The notes under the pieces are model-generated. The model saw only the letters and a program-made list of their open reading frames with translations, did no database searches and was not told the origin of the DNA. A DNA stretch of 32,778 bases from Spirochaetota bacterium (GTDB taxonomy: Bacteria; Spirochaetota; UBA4802; UBA5550), in contig JAFGJK010000005.1 of NCBI GenBank assembly GCA_016929135.1, positions 1 to 32,778 of the forward strand, written 5' to 3'. This document shows positions 9,564-18,807 of this stretch, one piece after another (position 1 is the stretch's first letter; every line of letters begins with the position of its first letter). Made by a program: the position numbers and the translations under genes.

Positions 9564-10832
9564 TCACATCTTCTTTATGATCTCCGCGATTCTCTCGTGG
9601 ACGTCGCTGAAGATCTCCGGAAACTCCACCGTGTCCGAGAGCAACGCCCCTATCTTCCGCGAGAGGCTCACCAGATGCGAATCGCTGATCTGCGGCAGGC
9701 CCGAATCCAGGGCCCCCTTGATCATGCCGGGTGAAAGGGCCGCGACGTCCTTCCTGCCGCAGAGGATGTACTCCCGCACCCCCCTGTCGGCCAGGACCTT
9801 GGGGTTCACCGCCTCATCAGGAAGGAACGAGACCAGCATCACGCCGGGTCGTATCTTCTTCATCTCCTCCGGGGATACCATGTCCTTCATAAGCACGATG
9901 ATGTCTGCATTGATCAGGATGTTCTCATTCGTCGTGGCGAGCCCGCCGTTCTTCTCGAAGGACAGCAGGACCCGCTCGTTAACGTCGTTGCCCAGTACGC
10001 GGTAGTAGTCGGCCTTCATGAGTATCCTGGTGAGGCGCATTACGCTCAGGTCGACCCCGATGAAGCCCACGGTGATATCCTTGGTCTTGAGCCGGTGATT
10101 GACGATGAGACGCGAGAATACGGTCATGACGCAGAGCGGAATATCGTCGTACATCACCGAGAGCACCGGAACGGTGACGTCCGAGAGCATCTGGTCGTAG
10201 AAGCCGGTGTCGATCCCCTCAAGGTGGTTCAGCTTCACCGCGGAGAAGGTCGACTCGACCCTCTGGATGGTCTTGATCAGGTCCTCCTCGTGATCGAAGT
10301 TGACGATGAGCGGGTAGGCGTTCAGGCCGGTGAACATGTTGATGATGACGGAGTCCTCCTCGGCCCTGGCATAGGCCTCGAGGATCGTGTTGATCTTGAT
10401 GTCGTTGTCGAACCGGAACCCGCTTATGACCGCGACGTTCTTCGATATCCCGGAATGACGCAGGCCGTTCCCCTCGCGTATCTTTTCCAGGATCAGCTCG
10501 GTGGCCCCCAGCAGCCGTATCTCGAAGTCGTCGTAGCTCTCGATGGGGAGCTTGCTGGAGACGGTGAGGAGCCCGCCGATGGTCTGCTCCTCCAGAAGGT
10601 CCACCACCGAGTCTATCGAGAACTTGTCCCCGCTCCCCCTGGCCATGTCGAGAAACCCGGAAAAGCGCTCCTTGCTTTCGTACACCATCTGGATCTGGTA
10701 GAGGCTCCGCTGCCGCTCCTCCCGTACGAGCCGCAGCGAATGGACCTGGAGGTCCGAGCGGAGCGCCACCCCCAGGAGGTCCGGGAGGTCGCCGCTGTGC
10801 AGTGTCACCTGAATTTCCGAAACAAGCTTCAT
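9564..10832 (-). CDS. Degenerate malic-enzyme-like protein with an ACT-like N-terminus (probable pseudoenzyme)
   Basis: The 422-residue product follows the layout of ACT-domain NAD malic enzymes: an ACT-like region (about 1-70), a linker, then malic N- and C-domains. By-eye correspondences are FTGLNAYPL (167-175) for the FGGVDAxPI motif, VPVLSVMYDDI (221-231) for IPVFHDDQHGT, GFIGVDLS for the glycine-rich NAD loop, FLPDEAVNP for LsNPTpEixP, and GRKDVAALSPGMIKGALD for the GRSDyPNQ...FPGifrGAL segment. The catalytic features are damaged. The NLEDI metal-ligand motif reads LNHLE, HDDQHGT loses its QHGT, and the nucleotide loop lacks GxGAAG. Oxidative decarboxylation of malate is therefore unlikely, and a regulatory or ligand-sensing role is possible. 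It lies 63 bases after the flavodoxin-family gene on the same strand, at the end of the carD operon. Confidence 0.7.
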   Translation of the reverse strand: MKLVSEIQVTLHSGDLPDLLGVALRSDLQVHSLRLVREERQRSLYQIQMVYESKERFSGFLDMARGSGDKFSIDSVVDLLEEQTIGGLLTVSSKLPIESYDDFEIRLLGATELILEKIREGNGLRHSGISKNVAVISGFRFDNDIKINTILEAYARAEEDSVIINMFTGLNAYPLIVNFDHEEDLIKTIQRVESTFSAVKLNHLEGIDTGFYDQMLSDVTVPVLSVMYDDIPLCVMTVFSRLIVNHRLKTKDITVGFIGVDLSVMRLTRILMKADYYRVLGNDVNERVLLSFEKNGGLATTNENILINADIIVLMKDMVSPEEMKKIRPGVMLVSFLPDEAVNPKVLADRGVREYILCGRKDVAALSPGMIKGALDSGLPQISDSHLVSLSRKIGALLSDTVEFPEIFSDVHERIAEIIKKM

Positions 10833-10895
10833 CTCATGTATCCCCTCCGAGCTGTATCACCCGACCCGCGGCACGGGGTGGGCTTACGCATGAGG

Positions 10896-11483
10896 CTAGA
10901 GGCTCCTGCAAGGAATATCGGGCGGGGATTGCCCAAACTTTACCGCCATTTCCTCGAGCCGCGAGGCGCTTTCCGGCGGAGGCCCCGCCATCCCCTCGGT
11001 ATCGGGAAGAAGGAAATACTCACCCTCGTCAAAGGCGCAGTTCATGGTGTTGAAAAAGTGCCGGGCCACGATTATCGAGGGTGAGAAGACGTTCGGGTAG
11101 CTCCTGCCGCTGGTGAGGATCAGGTAGCCGCGCTTCCGCGCCGGCATCCCCCCGCTTCGCCGGTTCTTCTCCCATACCACCTGGCACCGGTCGATGAGGT
11201 TCTTCAGCTGACCCGGGAAGGAGGAAAAGTAGACCGGCGACGAGACGGTGATGGCGCCGGCATCGCAGAGGGGGCCGTAGAGGGACTCCATTGCATCGCG
11301 GTGCACGCATTCGAAGCGGTCCCTGCAGAAGCCGCAGTCGGTGCAGGGAGCGATCGACTCATCGTACGCGTACACGCGCCTGATTGTCCAGCCGGATGAG
11401 GCCAGACGCTCCAGAAGGATGTCGTGGAGCGCCGATGAGAAGCCGCGGCGGTGCGGGCTCCCGTACAGCGCGACAACGGTCAT
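10896..11483 (-). CDS. Flavodoxin-fold NAD(P)H-dependent FMN reductase / iron-sulfur flavoprotein-like
   Basis: The 195-residue protein has the start of the NADPH-dependent FMN reductase family ([21 protein letters not shown], the FMN phosphate loop), then [19 protein letters not shown]. The latter corresponds to the Cys-rich CxxCxxC segment of iron-sulfur flavoproteins, which often binds a 4Fe-4S cluster. [19 protein letters not shown] is the usual second flavin-contacting region. The substrate is unknown; electron transfer or quinone/nitro reduction would be typical of the family. Its ATG overlaps the stop of the PIN/TRAM gene (ATGA), indicating translational coupling. Why it sits between a PIN/TRAM protein and a malic-enzyme-like protein is not clear. 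Confidence 0.88.
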   Translation of the reverse strand: MTVVALYGSPHRRGFSSALHDILLERLASSGWTIRRVYAYDESIAPCTDCGFCRDRFECVHRDAMESLYGPLCDAGAITVSSPVYFSSFPGQLKNLIDRCQVVWEKNRRSGGMPARKRGYLILTSGRSYPNVFSPSIIVARHFFNTMNCAFDEGEYFLLPDTEGMAGPPPESASRLEEMAVKFGQSPPDIPCRSL

Positions 11484-12481
11484 TCTTCCTTCAGCCGCGT
11501 GAAGATCATCCTCCCGGCGGTGGTCTGAAGCACCGAGGTGACGATCACGTCCACCTCCTCATTGAGCCGCCTTCTGCCGTTTTCGACGACCACCATGGTG
11601 CCGTCATCGAGATAGCCGATGGCCTGGTTGAGGTCTTTCCCCTCCTTCAACAGCAGCACGGACATCTCCTCCCCCGGCAGCACCACCGGCTTCAGTGAAT
11701 TGGAGAGCTGGTTGATGTTGAGCACCTTCACGCCGTGAAACTCCGCGACCTTGTTCAGGTTGAAATCATTGGTGATGACCTTCGCGTTCATCACCTTTGC
11801 GAGCTTCACCAGCTTCGCGTCCACCTCGTTGATGTCGGGGAAGTCCATATCGGATATCTTCACCATTATCGACTGGTCCTTCTGCATCTTGTTCAGGATG
11901 TCCAGCCCCCGCCTCCCCCTGTTCCGCTTGATGGAGTCCGCCGAGTCGGCGATCATCTGGAGCTCGTTCAGCACGAAGTTCGGGATCACCAGTATACCCT
12001 CGAGGAAACCGGTGTCGCAGATATCGGCGATGCGTCCGTCAATGATCACGCTGGTATCGAGGATCTTGTACGGTATCGCCTCCATCTCCTGGCTCTCCTT
12101 CGACTGAATGATCTTGTCGAGCAGAGCGATGTCCTCATGGTTGATGACGAAGAACATCATCACCGCGAATCCCGTTATGTGCGATAACACCAGCCGCACG
12201 ACGCCTCCGTCGCCGGCGCCGGCCGCCCGGGCCACCGCCTCGTAGGCGAGACCGAGCAGCTGCCCCAGCACCAGACCCACGACGAGCCCCGTCACCGCAG
12301 CCAGGAAAATCCTCGGAGAAAAGGTATGGCTCATGTACTCTATGAGGATCACCAGGAGAAACGAGACGACCGCCGCTGCCACGCCAGCGATGATCATGGC
12401 CACGACGGACACGGACGAATAGTAGAGGGCTGAGATTCCCCCTGAAAATACGATGAAAAGAATCCTGAAAAGATTGATCAT
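11480..12481 (-). CDS. Membrane protein with PIN and TRAM domains (YacL-like)
   Basis: The 333-residue product has about four transmembrane helices (roughly 3-23, 25-48, 57-80, 93-113). A PIN nuclease-fold domain follows at about 138-255, with the acidic residues D142, E173, D221 and D239 expected for metal binding ([29 protein letters not shown]). A TRAM domain closes the protein (about 270-333, [14 protein letters not shown]...[14 protein letters not shown]). Homologues such as Bacillus YacL sit beside carD and are thought to act on RNA or on DNA in recombination; the substrate is not firmly known. ATG at 12481 is chosen because AAGGAG lies seven bases upstream; the longer frame to 12598 overlaps carD. 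It is followed by the flavodoxin gene with an ATGA overlap. Confidence 0.92.
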   Translation of the reverse strand: MINLFRILFIVFSGGISALYYSSVSVVAMIIAGVAAAVVSFLLVILIEYMSHTFSPRIFLAAVTGLVVGLVLGQLLGLAYEAVARAAGAGDGGVVRLVLSHITGFAVMMFFVINHEDIALLDKIIQSKESQEMEAIPYKILDTSVIIDGRIADICDTGFLEGILVIPNFVLNELQMIADSADSIKRNRGRRGLDILNKMQKDQSIMVKISDMDFPDINEVDAKLVKLAKVMNAKVITNDFNLNKVAEFHGVKVLNINQLSNSLKPVVLPGEEMSVLLLKEGKDLNQAIGYLDDGTMVVVENGRRRLNEEVDVIVTSVLQTTAGRMIFTRLKEE

Positions 12482-12542
12482 ATGATGACTCCTTGACTGT
12501 AGAATGCGATGGGCGTGCGGGATCTGAAACGATGCGGCGCCG

Positions 12543-13028
12543 TCATGTACTCTGCGAAAGCGCTTCGGAAACGATGTTGCCGGCCTCTTCGATATCAACG
12601 TCCTTGGACAGCGCTATCTCATGGGTGATGAGCTGGTAAGCGTTCTCATAGAGCTTACGCTCCATGATGGACAGCTCCTTTTCGCTCCCCCGTCTGTAGA
12701 GGTCTCTCGCCACTTCGGAGACCTCATAGATTGAACCGCTCTTCACCTTCTCGATGTTGACCTGATACCGCTCCTTCCAGTCATCGATCACGCTTGTCTC
12801 TTTCTTCGAGAGGACGTCCAGCACCTTTTTGACTTCGCGCTTCGAGATGATGCCCCTGATCCCGATGGTATCGGCGTTGTTCACCGGGATCATGACCCTC
12901 ATGCCGCTGTTGATGATCGTAAGAATGTAGAACTCTCCCCTTTTGCCCAGAATCGATTTTTTTTCTATCGCCTCGATGATACCGACACCGTGCATCGGAT
13001 ATACAACCTTGTCGCCGACTTTATACAT
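12543..13028 (-). CDS. carD: CarD/CdnL-family transcriptional regulator
   Basis: CarD/CdnL proteins bind the RNA polymerase beta subunit through a Tudor-like domain and stabilise open complexes, especially at rRNA and stress promoters. The 161-residue product begins [21 protein letters not shown], the standard opening of the RNAP-interacting domain, and continues with the conserved core up to [18 protein letters not shown]. The helical C-terminal half contains [33 protein letters not shown] at 13028 is chosen because AAGGAG lies six bases upstream. It is the first gene of a run carD, PIN/TRAM, flavodoxin, malic-enzyme-like. It lies 86 bases after the penicillin-binding protein gene, without a clear terminator between. 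Confidence 0.96.
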   Translation of the reverse strand: MYKVGDKVVYPMHGVGIIEAIEKKSILGKRGEFYILTIINSGMRVMIPVNNADTIGIRGIISKREVKKVLDVLSKKETSVIDDWKERYQVNIEKVKSGSIYEVSEVARDLYRRGSEKELSIMERKLYENAYQLITHEIALSKDVDIEEAGNIVSEALSQST

Positions 13029-13114
13029 ACGCAACTCCTTCAATTTCAAAACCAGCGGATGACCCGCGCATTACCAGATATTCCCTCCTCCCGCAGCGCG
13101 GGCCGAAATCGTTA

Positions 13115-15454
13115 CTATTGGGCAGTCAGCCCCTCTTGCTCCATGTACCGGTCGAGAATGCTCTTCATCTGAGCCCGGTTCCCCTCGGAATCGGTGCCGC
13201 TGAAATACTGCCCCACCGCGCCGGGGAGTCCCCAGCCGCCGCCTATGGATGCCACGCCCTCGGGGCGCTCCGGGAATACCGGATCAGGCATTCCGTTGTA
13301 GATATCGCGCATGAATCTCCCCCAGATGGGCGCCGCAACGGCCGCACCGGCCTGGTGCTTCCCCAGGGACATGAAGGGCCTGTCGTAGCCGATCCATACC
13401 ACCGCCGCAATGTCCGGCGTGAAGCCGCAGAACCAGGCATCGGTCCAGTTGGAGGTGGTGCCCGTCTTTCCGGCAGCCTTTTTGGTGAAGCCGGCACGGA
13501 GCCGTATCGCCTCGGAGGCGGTGCCCCGGTCCACGACCCCCTGCATCAGCAGGGTCATGATCCAGGCGACCTCCTCGGGCACCACCTGGATGTTCCCCTC
13601 CATCTCCTCGGTGGCAAGGATCTCGCCGACATCCCGCTCGATGTTGGCGACCTCGTTGCCGTCCCGGTCGAGGACGTAGCGTATCGGAAAGGGGATCACG
13701 TCCCGCCCGCGGTTCGCGTAGATGGCGTAGGCGCTGGCCATCTCGAAGGGGGTGACCTCCGTGGTACCCAGCGCGAGCGTCGGATTCGGCGTGAATCGCG
13801 CCTCGGGCACCTTGAGGATTCTCGATGCATAGGAGATGATGGCGTCGGGACCCACGAGGTCGTATATGCGGACCGAAATGATGTTGATCGATGCCGCAAG
13901 GGCCGAGCTTATCGCCACCATTCCGTGGTAGTCCCCCTCGTAGTTGCCCGGCGCCCAGGTGTCCCCCTGGGCATCGATGTCGACGATGGGGACGTCGGGG
14001 AGGATCGTGGTAGTGCTGATCTTCCGGTCCTCCACCGCGCAACCGTAGACGAAGGGCTTGAAGGCCGAGCCCGGCTGTCGCCTGGCCTGTATGGCGCGGT
14101 TATACTGGTTCCCCACGGTGTACTCGTACCCCCCCACCATTGTGGAGATGTATCCGGTGGTCGGTTCAATGGCGATGAAGGCCCCCTCCACGTTCATGGA
14201 CGAGGAGATGCCGGTCACCAGGGTCCTGAAGGTCTCAATCGACTTGTTGCACTGCCTGGCGTCCACCAGGAGTGAGAGAATATCCACGGAATCGACCAGC
14301 TCGTCCACCATGGCCTTTTTAAAGGTGGTCTCGATATCGTTCACCACCAGGACCCCGGGGAGCCCGAAGATCATCCGCAGCGAGCCGTAGGCGCCGATGA
14401 GGCCCCGGTCGACGGCGCTGTTGTAATAGGCGTTCGCCTTCTCTGAGACAACGTTCTGCTCCTCGATCCCCTTTTTAAGATATTCCTCAGCGACGCGCTG
14501 CCGCTTGAGGTCCAGCGTGGTGAAGACGCTCATCCCCTCGTTGTACACCACCTCCTTGCCGAAGCGCGCCACCAGAATCTGGCGGACGTAGTCGGTGAAG
14601 TGGGGCGCGTGGTCGATGTTCTTGGAGAGCGCCGTTTTCGTGGGAAATTCGGTCCTGGTATCCTCGATGTACCTCGGCCAGAACTCGCGGTAGATCTGGT
14701 CGGCACGCTCCTTCGAGAGGAACCCGATGTCCACCATCCTCCCCAGTATATCCCTGTTCTTCGCATAGGCCTTGCGTGGATTCTTCAGCGGCGAGTAGCC
14801 GCTGGGCTTCGACGGAAGCGCGGCCAGGACGGAGCTCTCGGCCACTGAGAGGTGCCGCACGTTTTTATTGAAGAAAAACCGGGAGGCCGTGGCGATGCCG
14901 TGGCACCCGTGACCCAGGTAGATCTGGTTGAAGTACATCTCCAGTATCTCTTCCTTGGAAAACATACGCTCGATCTGCAACGCCAGGATCGCCTCGAGGA
15001 TCTTCCTGGCCAGGGTCCGCTCGCCTGACGTGAAGAGGCGCTTGGCCAGCTGCTGGGTGATGGTGGACCCCCCCTGTACGATGGTGGGATGGAACCCCAC
15101 AATGGAGGCGATGACGTTCTTGAACATGGCCCGTATGATGGCCGCAGGGTCGATGCCGAAATGCTCGTAGAAATCCTTGTCCTCGGCGGCAATGAAGGCG
15201 TTTATCAGGCACGGGGGGAGGCTCTCGTAGGCCACCAGCTCACGCTTCTCCAGGAAAAGCTCGGCAATCAGCTCGCCGTGCACGTCGTAGAGCCTCGTGG
15301 GGATGCTCGGCTGGAACCTGCGCAGGTTTTCGATCCCCGAATAATTCTTGATCTCGGCGTTGACAAAGCCGAAGATGGCGCCCCCGAGGATACAGCAGAA
15401 GAGGATGAATCCCAGGGTGATCTTCTCGATTTTTAATACAATTCTTTCATCCAT
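13115..15454 (-). CDS. Bifunctional penicillin-binding protein 1A (glycosyltransferase-transpeptidase)
   Basis: Class A PBP that polymerises lipid II and cross-links peptidoglycan at the outer face of the inner membrane. The 779-residue protein has one N-terminal membrane helix (about 11-33) and a GT51 domain with catalytic E91 (AAEDKDFYEHFGID) and GGSTITQQLAKRLF. A linker/ODD-like region (about 300-420) follows, then the transpeptidase with nucleophile S463 in SAFK, SIN (522-524) and KTGTT. All catalytic motifs are intact and the length is normal for PBP1a. It starts at ATG 15454 without a strong Shine-Dalgarno sequence. An AT-rich stretch upstream (15480-15580) probably holds its promoter, but I cannot pick one pair of boxes. 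Confidence 0.96.
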   Translation of the reverse strand: MDERIVLKIEKITLGFILFCCILGGAIFGFVNAEIKNYSGIENLRRFQPSIPTRLYDVHGELIAELFLEKRELVAYESLPPCLINAFIAAEDKDFYEHFGIDPAAIIRAMFKNVIASIVGFHPTIVQGGSTITQQLAKRLFTSGERTLARKILEAILALQIERMFSKEEILEMYFNQIYLGHGCHGIATASRFFFNKNVRHLSVAESSVLAALPSKPSGYSPLKNPRKAYAKNRDILGRMVDIGFLSKERADQIYREFWPRYIEDTRTEFPTKTALSKNIDHAPHFTDYVRQILVARFGKEVVYNEGMSVFTTLDLKRQRVAEEYLKKGIEEQNVVSEKANAYYNSAVDRGLIGAYGSLRMIFGLPGVLVVNDIETTFKKAMVDELVDSVDILSLLVDARQCNKSIETFRTLVTGISSSMNVEGAFIAIEPTTGYISTMVGGYEYTVGNQYNRAIQARRQPGSAFKPFVYGCAVEDRKISTTTILPDVPIVDIDAQGDTWAPGNYEGDYHGMVAISSALAASINIISVRIYDLVGPDAIISYASRILKVPEARFTPNPTLALGTTEVTPFEMASAYAIYANRGRDVIPFPIRYVLDRDGNEVANIERDVGEILATEEMEGNIQVVPEEVAWIMTLLMQGVVDRGTASEAIRLRAGFTKKAAGKTGTTSNWTDAWFCGFTPDIAAVVWIGYDRPFMSLGKHQAGAAVAAPIWGRFMRDIYNGMPDPVFPERPEGVASIGGGWGLPGAVGQYFSGTDSEGNRAQMKSILDRYMEQEGLTAQ

Positions 15455-15579
15455 AATTGTTCACAATGACGATGGAATCACCTCGATAGCACTTTACGAT
15501 AGCGTTTCACCGGTATAAATGGGAATAAAAGTATTCATAATACAGAAGAGTGTATCATAAAAATACAGAAAAGCAATAA

Positions 15580-15792
15580 CTATTTTTCTGCAGCCCTGAT
15601 TAAAAACACCACCCCGTACACCACCGCCGCGCATACCGCCACAACAATGGCGGCATAGAAAAGAAACTTCGCAAGAAACACTACGACCGCCCAGAGAAAG
15701 GGGAGTACATAGTGGATACAAAGATACAGCGCGGCGACGATCCCCAGGATAAAGAAACCCTTTTTAACAACTTCGTGCATCAGAGTATCCAT
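15580..15792 (-). CDS. Small two-helix membrane protein, unknown function
   Basis: The 70-residue product (MDTLMHEVVKKGFF start) has a short charged N-terminus, two strongly hydrophobic stretches (about 14-30 and 32-60) and ends RAAEK, so it is a small integral membrane protein. I do not recognise a family. ATG at 15792 is chosen; ATG at 15780 (MHEVVKKG) is equally possible, and a further upstream start at 15816 is less likely. It is on the same strand as, and 125 bases before, the penicillin-binding protein, which could mean a shared envelope-related role, but this is only context. Confidence 0.55.
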   Translation of the reverse strand: MDTLMHEVVKKGFFILGIVAALYLCIHYVLPFLWAVVVFLAKFLFYAAIVVAVCAAVVYGVVFLIRAAEK

Positions 15793-16005
15793 GCATCTCA
15801 ATAGAATTACAGCCAATTCTCAGAGAGATAAAAATTAATCAAATGTTTTTTTCTTCTTTATTATAATAATCCACTTTTTTTACGTACTCCCTGCGGGCGC
15901 TCCCCAGGGGTCAAAGCATCACCGAGAGTCTTTGTGCCGCGTGCCCTCCATCAGGTGGCGCCAATCATACCGTGAGAAATCGTCCCGGATAATCATTTTT
16001 TCTTG

Positions 16006-16011
16006 TATAAT
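16006..16011 (+). promoter_or_regulatory. Perfect TATAAT box upstream of the phosphatase gene
   Basis: TATAAT stands about 55 bases before the ATG at 16067, in an otherwise gene-free gap (15793-16066). No good -35 box is found 16-18 bases further upstream, so this could be an activator-dependent promoter or chance. Confidence 0.35.
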
Positions 16012-16066
16012 AGAGGGTCCTCCTGGAGAATACGATTGATCCTGTTCACTGTGCGAGTGATGCCCT

Positions 16067-17797
16067 ATGCCCACAACCACCACACCGAAGGACATGACGG
16101 CATCCATCGGATGGCCTCTGCTCCACTGCATCATCGCCTCCCTCTCCGCCGGGGCGGTGCTCGCTTCGATAATCGCCGCAGGATGGGAGCTCTTCCTTGT
16201 CCTTCTCGCCACGAGCTACGGGTCGGTGATGATCCCGGCGGCGCTCCTGCTCCTGACGCTGGGTCTCTGGTTCGCCGGCATGGCTGCATCGGAGCTCAGG
16301 GGTATCGCGAGATCAGGGGGGTACCGCCTCTCCACCGCGAAAAAGGCAGGCACGGTTATGATCCTTGCCTGCCTAGCAGTCCTCTATGCCTGGGCCGCGG
16401 TGAAGGGACTCGCCATGGGATGTACGGATAGCGCCGATCCATCGCCCGCCCCGGCCGTGAGCGCCGGTCCTTTTCTCCAGTTCGGCCCCTTCGCCGGCCA
16501 CAGGGCGGAATCCCCCTCGCGATCGGCGGTGATATGGTGGACCGCACCGCCCCGGGATGAGGGGCACTTCCTGATGGTGGGGACCGCCGCCGGCCCCATG
16601 AGACGGATCCCGGAGATGCCGGGGGGTGGCCAGAGGCATCAGGTGCACCTCAGGGACCTCGCGCCGGGCACACGCTACCGCTACAGGGTGAGCGATCTCG
16701 GCGACAGAACATTTGCGTTCGTTACCGCCCCGGAGGACGGAAGCACCGCCCCATTCAGATTTCTCTGCATGGGGGATACCGGGAACACAAAAAAGGGGGG
16801 CGATTCCTTCTCCTACCATTCCGATGTCTGCGCCGCGGCGGAGCGGTACTACCGGAGGATTACAAGGGCACCGGCATTCACCCTCTACCTGGGAGACCAG
16901 GTGAAACAGGGGACCGACGAGACGGCCTGGCAGAGATTCTTCAGGGAGGCCGGTCCCAAGTGCAGCGGGCATCCCTGCATGATGACCCTGGGGAACCACG
17001 AATGCCTCGGCGACCGGGGCGAGCGCTACAACTACTTCTTCTCTCACCCCGCCTACTATTCCTTCGATTACGGCAACGCGCACTTCCTGGTGCTCCACCC
17101 CTATGACGGCATCGTGGACACCCTTGACGGCCCCCTGATCTCCACTGGCAGGGAGCAGTACCGCTTCGCACGGCGCGACCTGGCCAGGAACCGGGGGAGG
17201 CGATGGATCATCGTGGCCATTCACAACCCGATTTTGAGCACCGGGGACTACAACCACAACGAGATACTCATGGGGCAGTACCTCCGACTGTTCCGTCAGA
17301 GCGGCGTCGACCTTGTGCTCTCCGGGCATGACCACGGATTCGACAGCTTCTACCTCCCCGGGAGCGGGGGTGGCCGCGGCATGCTGGCGGTGGTTGCGGG
17401 TACCGGGGGCTCCGCCCTGGACGGCTACATCATGAGCAGGGAGCGGAAACGATGGAAGGCATGGTACCACGACAGGAATTCAAAGCTCGGCCTCTATCAG
17501 GGGGACCCCGTAACCAGGAAGTTCCATTGCTACGGCGAACTCTCATGGGGATTCCTGGACGTACAGATCTGCGGCGACACAATGACGGTGACATACCTCA
17601 GGTGGCTCGGCTATGACCGTTTTCTGGAGATCACCGGTCAGGAGAGCGGCCGCTGGAAGATGCTGCCGATACCGGAGGAGGTGGAGCGCAGGGAACAATT
17701 GACGGATCCGGTTCCGGTGAGGTCCTTCGTTCTGACCCGCCGGTCAGATGGCGGGCGCGGCGCCTTCAGCGCCGGTTACCGATCACCGTCCCCATGA
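16067..17797 (+). CDS. Membrane-anchored purple-acid-phosphatase-like metallophosphoesterase
   Basis: The 576-residue protein opens with three predicted membrane helices (about 16-38, 42-72, 93-117). A fibronectin-III-like purple acid phosphatase N-domain follows (about 130-222, LRDLAPGTRYRYRVSDLG). The calcineurin-like metallophosphatase domain carries all signature motifs: MGDTGN (D237), LGDQ (D277), GNHE (310-313), AIHNP and SGHDHG, which supply the dimetal ligands. It should hydrolyse phosphate esters outside the cytoplasm; the substrate is unknown. An alternative ATG at 16094 would remove only nine residues. Its last 32 bases overlap the tail of the convergent SGNH-like gene. The N-terminal polytopic membrane part is unusual, since most relatives have a simple signal peptide. 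Confidence 0.88.
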   Translation: MPTTTTPKDMTASIGWPLLHCIIASLSAGAVLASIIAAGWELFLVLLATSYGSVMIPAALLLLTLGLWFAGMAASELRGIARSGGYRLSTAKKAGTVMILACLAVLYAWAAVKGLAMGCTDSADPSPAPAVSAGPFLQFGPFAGHRAESPSRSAVIWWTAPPRDEGHFLMVGTAAGPMRRIPEMPGGGQRHQVHLRDLAPGTRYRYRVSDLGDRTFAFVTAPEDGSTAPFRFLCMGDTGNTKKGGDSFSYHSDVCAAAERYYRRITRAPAFTLYLGDQVKQGTDETAWQRFFREAGPKCSGHPCMMTLGNHECLGDRGERYNYFFSHPAYYSFDYGNAHFLVLHPYDGIVDTLDGPLISTGREQYRFARRDLARNRGRRWIIVAIHNPILSTGDYNHNEILMGQYLRLFRQSGVDLVLSGHDHGFDSFYLPGSGGGRGMLAVVAGTGGSALDGYIMSRERKRWKAWYHDRNSKLGLYQGDPVTRKFHCYGELSWGFLDVQICGDTMTVTYLRWLGYDRFLEITGQESGRWKMLPIPEEVERREQLTDPVPVRSFVLTRRSDGGRGAFSAGYRSPSP

Positions 17798-18806
17798 AGC
17801 GATCGAGGCCGTCGTAGAGGAATCCGGCAAAGGCAGCGTTGCCGGCGATATTCCAGTGCGTGTTCCTCGGCAGGTAGAGGTCCACCGCCCCTCCTCGGGC
17901 CCTTTGTACCATGGGGGGCGTCAGATCGATCCAGGCGATACCCGCCTCGTCGAAGAGGCGGCCCATGATGCGGTTCGGCAGCATGAAATCGTAGCGTTGG
18001 GGCCTCACCCCGGCCCTTTTCATCGCCTCCCCCCTCCGCAGGGGATAGAGCTGCATCTCGGTGGGGATGATCACCACCAGCATCGGAATCCCGCGGTGGT
18101 CGCACAGCTCCTTCATCTTGCGGTAGTAGTGCGCGGTGTGGTTGGCATATTCGGGGAACGTGCCGTCCACCTGGAAAAATGCAACCCGCTTCGCTTCGAT
18201 CCCCACGTAGGTGTCCCTGTCGAAGGTGGGACAGCGGTCGCAGAAATCCGCCTCGTCAGTGTCGCTCCCCCCGGCTAGTGCGTGAGTGCCGGTCAGGGCC
18301 TTCAGCATCCCGTAGGTGCGGATATGGGAGAGCATCCGGTTCGCCCTCCCCTCGCACAGATCGTCGCCGATGAAAAATCCCACCATGAGCATATCGGGGT
18401 TCATCCGCAGTCCCTCGTGGAGCAGAAGCGAGTAGTACTCCCTGGGCCCTATGGAGGGTATTCCCATGTTCAGTATCTCCACCCTTTTGCCGTTCCTGTT
18501 GAAACGCTCCTCCACGAGCGTCAGGGCGCCGTAGCGGTAGGGGACCACGCTGAAGAAGGTGGAGTCCCCCACCGCCAGGATCCGGTAGGTGCCCCCGGGG
18601 CGCCGCTCCCGGTACTCGATATCGTTGAATCCACGGGAGTTGAGGCGATGGCCGAAAACCACGCCCCCCGGCGCCGGGAGAAACCGGAGATATCCCCGAT
18701 TGACCGGGACCCACTGGGGGTTGATCGCGCCGGCAATTCTCAATCCCCCCTCAAGGCATAGGAAGACTGCCAGAGCACCCACGACGCACTTCGCGGCGCA
18801 TCTCAT
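17766..18806 (-). CDS. SGNH/GDSL-like hydrolase or acyltransferase-family protein, membrane-anchored
   Basis: The 346-residue product begins with a single hydrophobic segment (about 5-27), a signal anchor or signal peptide. An SGNH fold is suggested by block I, ILAVGDSTF with nucleophile S82; block II, NMGIPSIG; block III, GFFIGDDL; and a C-terminal NTHWNIAGN for block V. In block V the usual DxHW/DxxH Asp appears to be Asn, so activity is uncertain. Relatives include esterases and the AlgX/AlgJ-type O-acetyltransferases that modify exopolysaccharide. It is the third gene after a lipoprotein and an HtrA protease, one base after the latter, so envelope work is likely. Its 3' end overlaps the convergent phosphatase gene. 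Confidence 0.78.
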   Translation of the reverse strand: MRCAAKCVVGALAVFLCLEGGLRIAGAINPQWVPVNRGYLRFLPAPGGVVFGHRLNSRGFNDIEYRERRPGGTYRILAVGDSTFFSVVPYRYGALTLVEERFNRNGKRVEILNMGIPSIGPREYYSLLLHEGLRMNPDMLMVGFFIGDDLCEGRANRMLSHIRTYGMLKALTGTHALAGGSDTDEADFCDRCPTFDRDTYVGIEAKRVAFFQVDGTFPEYANHTAHYYRKMKELCDHRGIPMLVVIIPTEMQLYPLRRGEAMKRAGVRPQRYDFMLPNRIMGRLFDEAGIAWIDLTPPMVQRARGGAVDLYLPRNTHWNIAGNAAFAGFLYDGLDRFMGTVIGNRR

Positions 18807-18807
18807 G

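Noticed and set aside
13080..13100. CCCGC/GCGGG hairpin between the penicillin-binding protein and carD genes as a terminator
   Set aside because: Short stem, and the downstream sequence is AGGAGGGAA rather than a T-run.
15494..15721. Minus-strand ORF overlapping the small membrane protein in another frame
   Set aside because: Cys/Gly-rich shadow frame with no motif; the two-helix frame is more protein-like.
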